Both the position numbers and the translations under genes were made by a program. Shown here in pieces: positions 23,801 to 36,500 of a stretch of DNA of 64,000 nt. Location: positions 1,550,001 through 1,614,000 of the forward strand of contig JBAJFG010000309.1 of the NCBI GenBank assembly GCA_037903475.1. The letters are read 5' to 3'. The stretch is from Ancylostoma caninum (lineage: Eukaryota; Nematoda; Chromadorea; Rhabditida; Ancylostomatidae). Position 1 is the stretch's first letter. The number at the start of each line of letters is the position of its first letter. Under the pieces are notes generated by a model. The model searched no databases and had not been told where the DNA came from. It was given only the letters and a program-made list of their open reading frames with translations.

Positions 23801-26800
23801 AGGGTGCGCCGGCTTCTATAAGAAATAGGAATTCGCTAGGCGGGTCTAATTCTGCATGAGGGGTATGCTTTCCCTGTTTCGGCGGGTCCTCTTACCTAAA
23901 TCACCTAGACGTACATTGTTTCCTTTCGTATCCATGTTCTCTACCCATTCCATTTGTGTTCTAATGAACCATTCCTTCCTTTCCATTTATATACACCGGT
24001 CGAGCTTTATCACTTGAATTACAACAACAACCAGTTGAGCCAATCTTTTCAAGATAACATTTGCACTGAATTGGTTACACTCAGCTCTTCACGGCCACTA
24101 GCTTCGCTCATTTGGAAGAGCATAACTTCGTTCATATGGGGGAAAGCTACCACTTACGGGATCAAGGGTTTCTCAGGAGAGCGATAGAACTGCGTGGAAG
24201 GATGCAGATTTTATCAGTCCATCTACACTTTTGTGTTTGCTTTAAAGGTGCAATATGCGAGCGAAGCGAGCATCAATAGAAGTCTGGAAGTCCGGCGTTA
24301 GCCGGACAGCCAGACTGGTCATTGATAAGCAGGATTCGCCAATCATTGGACTGATCACACACCAATAGGGAACATCTGGAATCCGATATTGCCGAAAAGA
24401 TTGGTGACAGTGGATGCTGTCTGAATCATATTCTATTGGAAATACTTGAGAAAGACGTAAGGATTCAGTTCAGCATCATGCTCTGACTTCTGGCCAAGCT
24501 ACCATCCACAGTGTAATCATAGGGATGGTGCAAAAGCTCTCTTGAAATCTTCCGTCGGGATTCTTTCCAGTGAATTTAGTGGGCCAATGCGTTGAGGAAC
24601 CCAGCAGCACCACCAGTCGCAGTTAGCGGTGCTGTTGTTAGTAGCTGACAGGACAGCGTGCAGCAATATGCTGTAAACACCGATGGGATCCTCTGAAAGG
24701 TTCAGCGCCTCTCACTCCACCCCCCCCCCCCTCCTCCACCTCCACCCCATCTGCCGCATGCGGTGAACTTGCGATTCACTGCATCTTACATACCCCAAAG
24801 TGATTCAGGTGTTTGGATGTAGTTAGAGTCAACAAAATAAGGAATAACACTAGGGTTGGAAATAACAAGTAAATCTAATATGGTAAATTAGCTCTTCTTT
24901 TAATGAATGAGAATGAACAGTAGAATAATAGAAATGCTATTGCAGCACTGTTTTTTTTTCAGGTTGATGCAAAATGGCGCATTTTCGTTTTCCACAGCTT
25001 GAATGAATTTAGCCTGTGACCCCTTCGTTCCTTCGATTTTATTAAAATATTTCCAGGAGGCGAGGAAGATTGTCAAAAGAGTGAAAGAAATGGTAACAGA
25101 AGAATTCATTGACACAATTCGTAAAAATTCATGGTTGAATGAGAGCCATAAAAACGTAAGTTCTCTGCTATCTTAGATTCATGTGAAAAGGTTGAATTGA
25201 AAGGAAACAAATCGTTGAAAATTAATGCCATCAGTCGCATGTGATACGGGTGAGGATTTGTTGTTTTCTCGAGAATACGATTCTCTTCATCATCGGACAT
25301 GACGACATGAATACTCTAGAGCAGCTAAGGCTGCTGCTATACTCCTCGAGGAGTAGAGCGGTTTTGGTCGCCGCTGTTGTCAACAACGACGACAAACGTA
25401 GATTTTTCATTTTTTGTACTGTTTTCATGCATCTGCTGGTCTTTCTTGTGATGCGATTGCACTTTTTCGTTCATATGTTGCATATAGTTCCTCATAATTT
25501 CCTCTTGCTTATGTCCTCTCGACATGTCATACTATACGTTTTCTTCTACATCTCCAATGTTGCTCTGTCTCCTATTTTAGGTCTCGCTACGATCAAATTC
25601 TGAGAGATTTGGTTGCTAGCACAGCACTTCAGCGGCTTTGAAAACTTTAAAAACTTTTTTATTCAGAAGGACAGCGATGGGGTTAATTGAGGTGCTGAAC
25701 ACAAAAACAGTATTTGTTTTGTGCCATAGCATCATTTTTACAGGGCTACGACAGGTGTACTCTAGGTATTTCATTGAATCCTCTCAAATTCTACAGGTTT
25801 ATTTCAGACATTAATAACGATTACCGACATCGTTTTGTATTTCAATTCTGTTTAAAGGCAGCAAGAGCCGAAATCTTCATCTCCGAGCTCAGGTGCGGGT
25901 GGTGAAGTACAGACTCAGCACATCATAAATGTGAAACGAACACAGACTATGATGGCTTACCTGCAGAGAAACTGCAACCGTCGTCGCGAACACGCCTGGC
26001 CGTGTTCGTGCGCGGACGAGTGCTCCGAAGTCGGCTGTGCGCGTCCCGCCACGAAACCCTGCGAATTGAACGCATTCCGTACTACATTTGCACCAAACCA
26101 CGTGCCGCAATGGCTTTGGCGCCGAGGAAAACTCGTACCGGCGCGAACTTGGACAGGCGTGTTCGCGACGACGTTTCCATTTTCTCTGCAGATAAGCCAT
26201 CATTGTTTGTGTTCGTTTCACATTGGTGCTGTGCTGAGTCTGTAGTTCACCAACCGCACCTTAGCTCCGAGTCGAGGATTCCGGCTCTTGCTGCCTTTCA
26301 TTGCCGAAATCTACGCTTTCTCCTCAATTTCATGTTAGCCTTCTGAACAGAAAACAAACATGAAAGCTTTGGAAAGAAGTAGTGAGTGGGTCCATGTCGA
26401 TTTGCAACCTGATCAGGTCTAATGCCACGGCTTCCTTACAAAAGAAATTCGACAACCTCTTGAGTAAACCGCATATCCACATCGATAGACCGCAAAGTAC
26501 CGTCCTTTCCACCAATCATGAATGTACCGCTAGTATCACAGGGCAAACCACCAAATCCTTACTTTCCAGCTCCGCTTTTACTGGCTTCCTAGCAAGGAAA
26601 ATTGTCCTCTCCAACATCGAATTTGGCCTTCAAAATAGGGGTTTTTGATCGCTTCTTCAAATTTCAAGCACGTCATTACAATCAGCACGTCGAGTAGGAG
26701 CAGATTCTGTTGACATCTCGATACCCATCATGAGGTGATTCACTGCCTTCAAGTAGGACCCCAGTAGCAGAAACGCCTGTTTCGTTCATTCTCGAAATTA

Positions 26801-29800
26801 CAACAGTAGGACTCTATGGTGACTTCCTGGCTAGGCTCTCTCAGCTTATGCATTCCTGTAGGAAAAGAGCAGGAACCCATGCAATAACACAACAGTTTAT
26901 TAAAGGAGGGAGAAACGCAAAATTGTTCCCTATCATCCTAGTGCTGAATCCCGTATAAATGCACCGTCCAGTTAGCTATGTTTCGTTCTTCCATCAACAG
27001 CTCTCAATCCATCTCATTTTTCTCAATTTCAATTTCCTGAGTGTGGAATCAATCTTTCATGTTCGCGGTAAGTGGACACTGCCTAGATGTTTTAGATGCT
27101 GATATCCAAAACAAATATGGTCGACATTTATGGCGCATACGATGATGATCATCTTGAAGAAGCCAAATTGGATTATATCTATTCCGATGTAACTTACTTA
27201 CTACCTTTCGAATCACGTGCTACAAATAGCCTTGCCGGAGTATCTGGTAATTGCAGTACATCCGGATTGAAGGTTTTGAAGAAATCCCGTTCATGATGAT
27301 AGAGGACATCATTCGAAGCATCAGTCAGAAGGAATACTTTGGTCGCTTGAATGATAGCGTCGATCTGCGGAAACCAAAATATCTGAACCAAAATAACGGT
27401 CCTTTCTATTCACTGCCTTTAAACTCTATAGGTATCTTACTTATTCTTATTGACCAGTTAATGTCCGTGTTTGCGTGTTCCGTCAGCCATTGACAGCAAA
27501 AAAGACTGTTGACCATTGTACTCACTATGTCGTGCTTGTACAACACGTTACCCTTACTTGTGAATAGTTTTACCGAGTATTGTACTCAGCATGTCGTGCT
27601 TGTACAACACGTTACCCTTACTTGTGAATAGTTTTACCGAGTATCTTTGTAGGGCAGTCGCTCTTGCTGTATCACTAAATTAGTGAGATTTTGCAGTGGA
27701 ATGGGTTCAAATGCAGTTAGAGACCCGGGTCCAAATGACGGTCACGATGCTACGATGTGAAGTGTGGAATGATACAGATGCAACTGGTTTTCAGTGCGTA
27801 TGTGTTGGCGTTGGTATGCAGGGCGATACAGAGATGCATTAGGTTGTTGCGAAATCGATGTCGGATTTTGACATCTGATTTCGAATTGTTGTAACTAGGC
27901 TAAAGCTGAGGCTTTTTCCTTGATTGAAGCGTCATTTGAATCAATACATCTTCGCCATTTTTCAAGCAAATTTTGGCTCCATTGAATTTGGACCCAAGCC
28001 TTTAGAAGTGAACAGAATCTGCAAAATCGTTTTGGGGTGACGTATTTTGACGGCCTACTGTTCCTCTCAGGGCTGGGTCCAACTTCCTTGTTGTTATCAG
28101 CCGGGGAACAGTCCAGTATATATAAAGGCGAGTCTCGATTTCTACTTGCGTCTTTTTTCCAGATTGTTTGAAGTGCGAAGCTTGGTCTTGTGTAAAACAC
28201 TAGAAGATAATTTGAAGAGAACTCAGTTGCCGAGTTTTTTTCACTGTGCTCATCCCTTCAACGTCGCCAAAAATCGAAAGATGATAAAACTTAAAGCCAT
28301 CTTCGAAATACTGGACAGATCCTCAGGTGATAGCCTCCACCAATGCTTCCAGAAAGACGAAGTCATTGAATTTTAGTTCATAACCCTGAGACTCTTATCT
28401 CCAAAACTGGATTACTTAGACCAATATTGGGCTATGACTGTATTGGGCATTTCCTCCCACATAGTTGGTAATATCCTCTTCCTAGCTGTTGCGTTATTTC
28501 CGAGTTCGGATCCATGATTGAGTTTTACAGACTTCTCAAAAATGGTAATGGTAGGATAGCTATGCACCACTGGCGGACGTAAAGGGGACGTCCTCCAAAA
28601 ATGGGTCTCTGAATTCCTGCAATTACTTCACGGAATAGACAATAGCTTTGTATTAGTTTGATTTCTGATTGTCTGCTTTTTTTAAATATGCAACTATAAC
28701 GAGACATCGGCCGAACGTCTTCGCATCCTCGCGAGCACTGTCTATAACTGAGCCCCATGCTGAAAGAATGCGATCACTGCTGGTCCCCCACCACCTGCGC
28801 TCTAGAAAATTTTGTTGCACTACCATGATTTAGATGAGATGATTATTATTATTGAGTGATTGTATCATAAATAATATTTCCAGAACTTTTATTCTTCATC
28901 CAGGCTCCCAAAGTGGCGGAGACTCCGACTTTTTCGTAGGCTCCTCCGCCCACTTTCTGCGTCCGCTACTGCTGGTCACATAAATGTAATTATAGGTACG
29001 AACGTAAGCAGTGATATCATTCTTTCACTCTCTTTCTCATGTTTCACGTGTTAAAAATGATTCATCGACCTTCCTTTATCCGCAACCAAGTCGGATTATG
29101 CACGTACCACACCCACTATGTCTTCTTACTGTGTTCTAACCGAGGAACCGACTTCCTTCTGGTTCCCAACAAGAGATAAGACTAATATTTTTCAAAGCCA
29201 CCCACTACTACCAATTACACCTACAGTGGACCTCCATGGCGGTGACCCATCCTCGCCCTCGAGGAAGACGCCGCACAACCGCGCCGCGGGCGCCATATCC
29301 GATGTCTTCTGCTGCTCTTATGCAATTTCTCGCAGCTTTTCTACCCGTTTTAAGGATTTCCGATCGAATCAGGAAGAAAGCGCCTGGGAATAGCATTCCG
29401 GTGGCAGACGACACCGATCCCGGTGCGCGCGGCGCTGTTGCGCAGCGTCCTTCTCGAGGCCGTGGATGGGCCACCGTCTTTGACGTCCACTGTACGTAAC
29501 CCTGCAGTCCACTGCAAGGTTGAATTATTTTCTCATGTCTATTTGAAGATAGCTCTTAGTATGTACATACGAATTCCTGATAAGCCGCAGGTGAAGCTGC
29601 AGTTTGCAGGTTACGAGATGTGCAGTGTCTGTTGAGTGTCTGTGAGTCAGGTCCATCTCTCCCGCAGGCCTTGTCAGTATTGTTCAATTTTTCCACTAAG
29701 CAACCAATGAGAAATATCAAATAAATATTGACGCATGCTTGAGATTCGCATTCAATCAAGGCCGTGAATCTCGGCAATCGTGATTGCCCGAATATTCGGA

Positions 29801-32800
29801 TGCTCGAATGATCGAATATTTAGATTTATCGAATAGTTCGAATATTCGAATAAAGAAAATTTCGAAACACTTGTCACCTCAACTTTAAGAATGAATTTAA
29901 TGCGCCCACTTTTAATCATTTTACATTGGATTGCTAGTGAAAATAGTCGGTAGGAGTAACACGAATATGTGCAGAGGCATATTCTGTGTATTTTACAGAC
30001 GATCGGCAAAAAACATTGATTTGCTATTTGAGAGTTATTCGGAAGTTCTGATGCATAGCTTGACAGGCTGAATGCGGTGATGGGATCGTTTTTTGATTAC
30101 TTTTTTACAACTGACTTTTGCGCGTGCATAAAACACACACGCTGGTGAGGTGCACAAATCACTATTTCAGTTGTAACGCCTGATACTCTCGAGTTCCCGA
30201 TTTTCGGTCATACATTTCCAAAGTGAGTTTAGCTTTCATTAGACGTTTCAATAACTAAAGTTAAGAGCCTTTCTGGATTAACCTCAGCAACAACTTCAAC
30301 GCGCATGGATAAACATCAAACGGCGACTTCACGACGGTGTCCCTAGCGAGCTGCTCTATTTAGTGATGGTGTTGGTATTTTGTCTCTGAATGACATAATT
30401 TGTCTCTGAATTTTCCGCCGTCTTTTGCTTATAGGAGTCTTTATAGGCTCTCACATTCCAACTTTGTGTTGTGATTGTGGGGAAGGTAAAGAATTCGTTA
30501 CGGAGGGAAATAGTAATGAATGGAAAACTGCTATTGAAAAAAAAAACGCTAGAACTTTTTAAACACCTAATACCCTAGCGATATCTGAAATATGTTCAGA
30601 GCCCTTTGTGTTAGCACATTGACAAATCTAACCCTCGGGTCCATCTAATACTACTCCAACTTCACAATTCGAATCTACCGTTTTATAATTTTACAAGGCA
30701 ATTTCGAAATAAAATGGAGCAGAGCCTAATTGCATGTTTGAGCATTCGCTGGGAAAGTGACAACTGAATCAATCTCGCCGAACAGATAAGAAATTTAGCT
30801 GACATTTTATCGCGTGATCCTGCCAGATGTAGTGGGCTTTGCTTGATCCAGTGAATGCCGAACTCTGTTGACGTAAGCAGCTTTTGTACCAAAAGGTCAC
30901 GATGCGTAATAGTCTCCCATGCTCAAATCACCTCGAAGCTGGACTACAGTTCTCGCAAGAGAAATATGGTTGCACAGGAAATGCACCCAAGGTCTTTTTT
31001 GTGTACAATCGACAATTTTGTGGAACGAGTATTGTTCCGTTGTAGCAAATTAGAGTGGATCATGTAGCAGGAGTCCTAGAAATAGGAGAGAAATTTTTTT
31101 TTTGGAAGGTGCCTGCTTACCTCTCTTCATTTGCAATGCTGTTTTGATAGACCTCGTCAGTGAGATGACGTCCAGCCGGAATACAAGGTTCCAAGAGGAT
31201 CAAAACTCACCTGAGAAAGCTGAATATATATATATATATCAGTGGCGGACGCAAAAAGTGGGCGGGAGGGGGGGGGGGGGGCGGGAAAAAAAGTGGGGTC
31301 TCCGCCGCTTTGGGGACCCAGATGAAAATTAAATTAATAAAAATATTAATTGCAATAATAAATAACGAATAAAAATTATATTAAAAATAATAAAAATAAA
31401 CAATTAAAAATAAACTAATACAAGATTTTTATTTGTATTGTAAAGTAATTTTGAAAATTTGGCGACCCATTCTCGGGAGGGGCCTGCGTCCGCCACTGAT
31501 ATATATATATATATATATATATGTATCAGTGGCGGACGCAGGGGGGGCGGGGGGGGGGGCGCGCCCCCCCCGAGAATGGGTCGCCAAATTTTCGAAATTA
31601 CTTTACAATACAAATAAAAATCTTGTGTTAGTTTATTTTTAATTGTTTATTTTTATTATTATTTTTATTATATTTTTTATTTGTTATTTATTATTTAATT
31701 AATATTATTATTAATTTTATTTTCTGGGTCCCCAAAACGGCGGAGACCCCACTTTTCTTCCCACGCCCCCCGCCCACTTTCTGCGTCCGCCACTGATATG
31801 TATATATATATACTTATATATCAGTGGCGGACGCAGAAAGTGGGCGGGAGGGGGGGGGGGCGTGGGAAGAAAAGTGGGGTCTCCGCCGTTTTGGGGACCC
31901 AGACGGAAAATAAAATTAATAATAATATTAATTATAATAATAAACAATAAATAAAAAATATATTAAAAATAATAATAAAAATAAACAATTAAAAGTAAAC
32001 TAACACAAGATTTTTATTTGTATTGTAAAGTAATTTCGAAAATTTGGCGACCCATTCTCGGGGGGGGCGCCCCCCCCCGCCCCTGCGTCCGCCACTGTTA
32101 TATATGTATATATATCCTCTTAACAAAGCACCGTAAGGGCGGCACTGACGGAAAAATGGATACAGTCTCCAATGATGAAAGCGAGAGGTTTAGACAGTGC
32201 TTTCAGGGTCTCGTGGTGGGACCCTACTCTAGCAGTCTCAAGCCCTCCGGGCGAGAGAGTGTTTACAACGACTTGACATTGCGTAACAGCAGTGAACGGA
32301 GCAGAATAGCCTCTCTATTGGCGCTTTAGCAGGATTTCCGTGCAAGGACGGTGCAGTGGAAGTGATCCACCCCGGCTGTCAGGATGAGCATCGTGAGAGG
32401 TCACACAGCGATGCTGCACTCGGTTCCTGCCCTGGGAATGCGCGTTTGGCGCACTTATTCACGAGGTCCCGCAGAGATTAGGGAGTCGTAGGATCAGTGT
32501 TTGTTTTTTAAGAAGGACAGTACAATCCAACGCACAGGAACAACGAATAAAGAAATCCAACACACAGAGTGGGAAAAACGAAAACACCAGCAGTGGGAAA
32601 AACGAAAACACCCAGGTCCACGGATGGAGAACGGGTCTGCCCTTGTCCAGTAGTTGGGGGAACGCAAGTATACGGATCCACGGTGGGGGATGGGTGTGCC
32701 GTGGCCAATGGTAGGGAAAACACCAGGATAAGGGTCCCGGGTGGAGAATGGGTCTGCCGTGGCCAATTTTAGGGAAAACACCAGGATAAGGGTCCCTGGG

Positions 32801-33546
32801 TGGAGAATGGGTCTGCCACGGTCCAGTAGTGGGGAAAACGTCAGTATACGGGTGGAGAATGGGTCTGCCTGCGGCCATCAGTGGGGAAAACGCAAGGATA
32901 TGGGTGCATGGATGAAGAATGGATCCGTCGTGGCCAATTGCAGGGAAAACACCAGGATAAGGGTCCCACGGATGGAGAATCGGTCTACCGTGGCTAATAG
33001 TCGGGGAAACGCCAGGATACGGGCCCACAGATGGATCGGGTCCGCCGTGGCCAGTAGTGGGGAAAACACCAGGATAACGGTCTGCAGTGGCTCACTAGTG
33101 TGGAAAAACGTGATTATTCGCACTACGTTGGTTATGCTAAGTTGTACACAGGTTCTTAGGCCAACTGTAAGATACCCCTGTGCAGTTGGGAGTGGCTGGC
33201 CATGACGGGTCCATCGGTGTTGAATGAATGCACTTTCAAAAAAAAACAGTAGGTAGTACCATTGTATCGGAAAATAGTTTTACATGTATGTGTGTGATTA
33301 AGAATTTGCAAGAAGGCAAAGACCACGAGAAGTGTGGGAGCCCGACGTTGGTGAGGCGGCTAGACTGGTAGAGTATACATATGCAATTTATAAAAAGGGT
33401 TCCATACTTGAGCTTAGTTAGTGATTATTCTTGCTTTTTTATTAATTCTCCAAGCATTTCACATGTGTGGAGCTTTTCTACGTAACTTTTCACGTAACTC
33501 AAGTGGCTGCCCTACCCCACTTCCTAGCGTCCGAGAAGGGGCGCTA

Positions 33547-33594
<48 letters not shown>

Positions 33595-36500
33595 CTTATA
33601 ATAACGGGCTTAGTCTGTTTTCATGTCTGTCCATATGTACGTGTGTCAGACCGTTACGAAATCCTACAATTGGTCAGTGATCGTGATTGTGAGATTGTCA
33701 TGCAGCTAATCGTGCACATCACGGAAAATAAGTTTTGGAATTTTTTTGTCTCGAGGAGGAAGACACCTCAAGGATCCCATAAGTGGTTAAGATTCTCCAG
33801 CACTTCCTTCACTTCGAGCAGTCCTGTTTCGATAAATCCAAATCGGCATGAGTTGCCACGCACACTGCAATATTCTAGGGACCCTGGAGAATCTTTACCA
33901 TTTATGGGATCTTAAGGTATCTTCCTCCTCAAGACAAAAGAAAATTCCAAAACTTATTTTCCGTGATGTGCACGATTAGCTGCATGACAACAAGCCCGAA
34001 TATTTCGGAACTGCGAGGAGGCCATAAGCTGCGTTGAAACCGAACACCCGTAGCCAAAGTTATAGAACCATCAGGGGCATACCTCTCTTTTAAATAGAGC
34101 CGATAGGTGGAGCCAAGGTGACAGAAACACCCATAGAAGATTACTGCTGAACTAAACTCACATAGTCTCTGTCGATGTCAACCATACATATGGTCGGTCG
34201 GCGCATGCACATTTTCAAACACATACGGGTTGGCTCTGCTGCAACGAAGCAATTTGTGGTCAGATCCTAACGATAGAGGGCATTTTATGAGACATTGCAG
34301 ATGGTGCCAATTTACAGATTTAGGCCGCTGTGAGAAAAATTTTTCTCAAGAAACGTGAAGTCAATGGAGTAAAGTGGTTATTTCTTTTTTCTATTTCCCA
34401 TAAGCAATGGAATAAAAGGGTTATTCCTTTTTTCTACCTCTCATGAGTATCTACAACTCCCATAGAAATTTGAACTCCCACGCTTCGCTTTGGAAGAAGT
34501 TATAGACGAAAACCAAAAGTTGCAATCTTTTTGCTCGCTACTGTATACTAGCACCCGTTCGGGACGCTAGAAAGTTGGGTGGGACAGCCACTGGGGACAT
34601 GTGCAAGAGCTTCGCACTTGCCAAATCTCTAGAAAATTGGTGGAGAAGTAGAACCAATCTTCAAACGGGCCCAAACATGAAGTCCTTCTTATGAGTTGAG
34701 TATGAGTATGAGAAGTCCGTTCTCCATTGTATGGCGTATTCGTGCTTATTCCTCATTACCGGGCGAACGCAGACACGTTCTTCATCGGAGGGACTGTATC
34801 CTGCCGTTCCCCACACTATTGGACCAAAGCGAAATCGTATCGGTGGACCCTTATTCTGACGTCATCTTCACTGTTAAGCCACAATGAACTAATTCACTGT
34901 CAGCTGAACCGTATCTTGGTCCACTTTACTGGTTCATAGCGGACCAATCTTATATTGGCGGACCCGTATCCTGGTATTATCCACACCACTGGGTCACAGC
35001 GGGCCCCTCCTCACAGTTAGGGCAAGCAGGATCGTTTTCCAGGGGGCATTCTCAACACATCGGTGGGCCAGCGTTCTCGCGATTTTCTCATTGTAGGGCT
35101 CTGGCGGACCCCTTCTCTATCTGCGGAGCCGCATACTGGTGTTCTCCACACTACTGAGCCACGGCGGATCCTTCCTCATGGACCCATATCCTGACGTCCT
35201 CCTACACCACTGGGCAACGCGGATCCGTTCTCTGTCGACGGATCCGTATCCTGGCGTTCATCACACCACTTGGGTGCGGCGGACCCGCTCCCTGTCGAGG
35301 ACCCGTATTCTGACGTCCCCCACAATATTGGGGCACGCCGGGCCCTTTCTCCATTGGTGGACCCGTATCCTGGCGCCCCCCACCACTGGGGCACGGTGGG
35401 CCCTTTCTCCATCGGTGGACCTGCATCCTGGCGTCCCCACACCACTGGTCCACGGCGGGCTCTTTCCCCATCGGTGGGCCCGTATCCGTATACATATTGT
35501 TGATTGGTTACACAATGTCATTCCTTGATATATTGAGGCTATCAATCTGTTTTAGTGCAGACGCTTTCTCGGAACGAACGGATGTCGTGATCAAGGAATC
35601 GCGGCGAGAATTCAGCAGGGGATGCGGCAATAGCATCCACCAGCTGGGGCGACCGCGTAGGTCCAGCCTCTCCTTAGCTTCCTGTACGCTGCAGCTCTCG
35701 TAAACCTGCCAATTCTTTCTTTGGAAAGATGGCTCACAGCGTCGCAACAGAGGAAGGGTGGTAGATTGTGCAGCCTGAAAGCTTGTAAACATTCCCTCAC
35801 TATGAAGTCCATTGGCGACCTATTTGGCGAGAAATGTGTTTGGCAAGACATTTTACAGGTTAAAATTTTGTTTGGCAAGACATTTTCCGGGAGAATAGGT
35901 CTAGAGCCCGTTTGGCAACACAAAATACGAGAGAATATGTTGACGATCTATTTTCCTGGTGTTTGGTATTATAGATTGCGGGAGAATGTGTTGACGGCCT
36001 ATTTTCCGGGTATTTGGCAAGACAAAAGGGCCCCTTCGTCGTCACCGCCAGCGGCTGTGCTAACGACTCCCACTGATTGGGCGTTACCCCGACTGCCAAT
36101 GGCGTCATTAGTGGACGTTAGCAATCGGTGGTGTCGCTATCAACGGGAACGCAAGGTGCTACACTTTACATAAACTCTCCAGCCCCAATGTTCTATGTAT
36201 AACAGCATCAATGGCGACAAGGTGGAAGGGCAACTGTGAGATTCAGAAACAGTGTATCTGAGACCGCAAAGGAGTCATCCCCTTCACTTCTCTAATAATT
36301 AATTTTGCAGGTCGTCCATTTACGGTTCCCTAGGATTCATAATTGCCCACGAGCTCATGCATGGCTTTGGCGAAACAGGTGAATTATGCAGATTGTTTTG
36401 CAAAAATCAATTGTGCTAGTTGTGCTAGAATTAGAATGGCTTCGTTGGAAGTGAACACATTCAGCTTTTAGGAAAGAGTAAGAGGCTAACCCTGAGATCG

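Larger units (their letters stand above)
19454..25056 (+). other. M13 intron (5.6 kb) with repeats
   Basis: Contains composite repeat copies 3 (20036-21945) and the reverse copy (23171-24330), a tRNA-like sequence, a GGCCGG-rich segment, a 162-bp tandem duplication, a TTCGAA array at 22950-23120 and a poly-C run near 24720. I see no other gene between 21950-22950 or 24335-25050. Confidence 0.75.
25156..27095 (+). other. M13 intron (1.9 kb)
   Basis: Contains the AGGTGCGG MITE (25888-26264) and a broken minus-strand coding-like fragment (26340-26645). Nothing is recognised in 25156-25880 or 26650-27095. Confidence 0.75.
27432..30170 (+). other. M13 intron (2.7 kb)
   Basis: Contains a 64-bp tandem duplication, a possible mariner remnant on the minus strand, a CAGTGGCGGACG hAT-like MITE (28568-28971), a TA-flanked CAGTGGAC MITE (29224-29492) and a short TTCGAA array (29785-29870). 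Confidence 0.75.
30223..36310 (+). other. M13 intron (6.1 kb)
   Basis: Holds three alternating hAT-like MITEs (31240-32097), the two arrays of minisatellite subfamily 2 (32569-33375 and 34730-35490), a (TA)n tract and one GTTTGGCAAGACA repeat (35803-36025). I see nothing in 30225-31225 or 33720-34690 apart from an inverted pair: GATTGTGAGATTGTCATGCA (33683) with its partly matching inverse near 33960-33990. Confidence 0.75.

Noticed and set aside
23340..23830. CRISPR-like array of regular repeats
   Set aside because: The whole 59-bp unit repeats with no unique spacers, in a eukaryotic intron.
25889..26346. Near-identical MKRTQTMMAYLQR frames on both strands
   Set aside because: They are the two inverted arms of a MITE read from each side, not a duplicated gene.
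27189..27296. Continuation of exon e without splicing
   Set aside because: The frame stays open, but the M13-like sequence resumes in another frame at 27257. The 68-bp interval has a donor (GTAACT) and acceptor (ATTGCAG) and preserves phase.
29118..29499. Arg/Pro-rich frames on both strands
   Set aside because: They fall in the TA-flanked CAGTGGAC MITE, and the same frames recur in the second copy at 58850-59318.
31102..32329. IYIYI- and GGAPPPP-containing frames
   Set aside because: They translate TA repeats and the G-rich ends of the hAT-like MITEs.
32459..33205. 189- and 154-codon frames on opposite strands
   Set aside because: Both read through minisatellite subfamily 2. No domain and no splice or start context.
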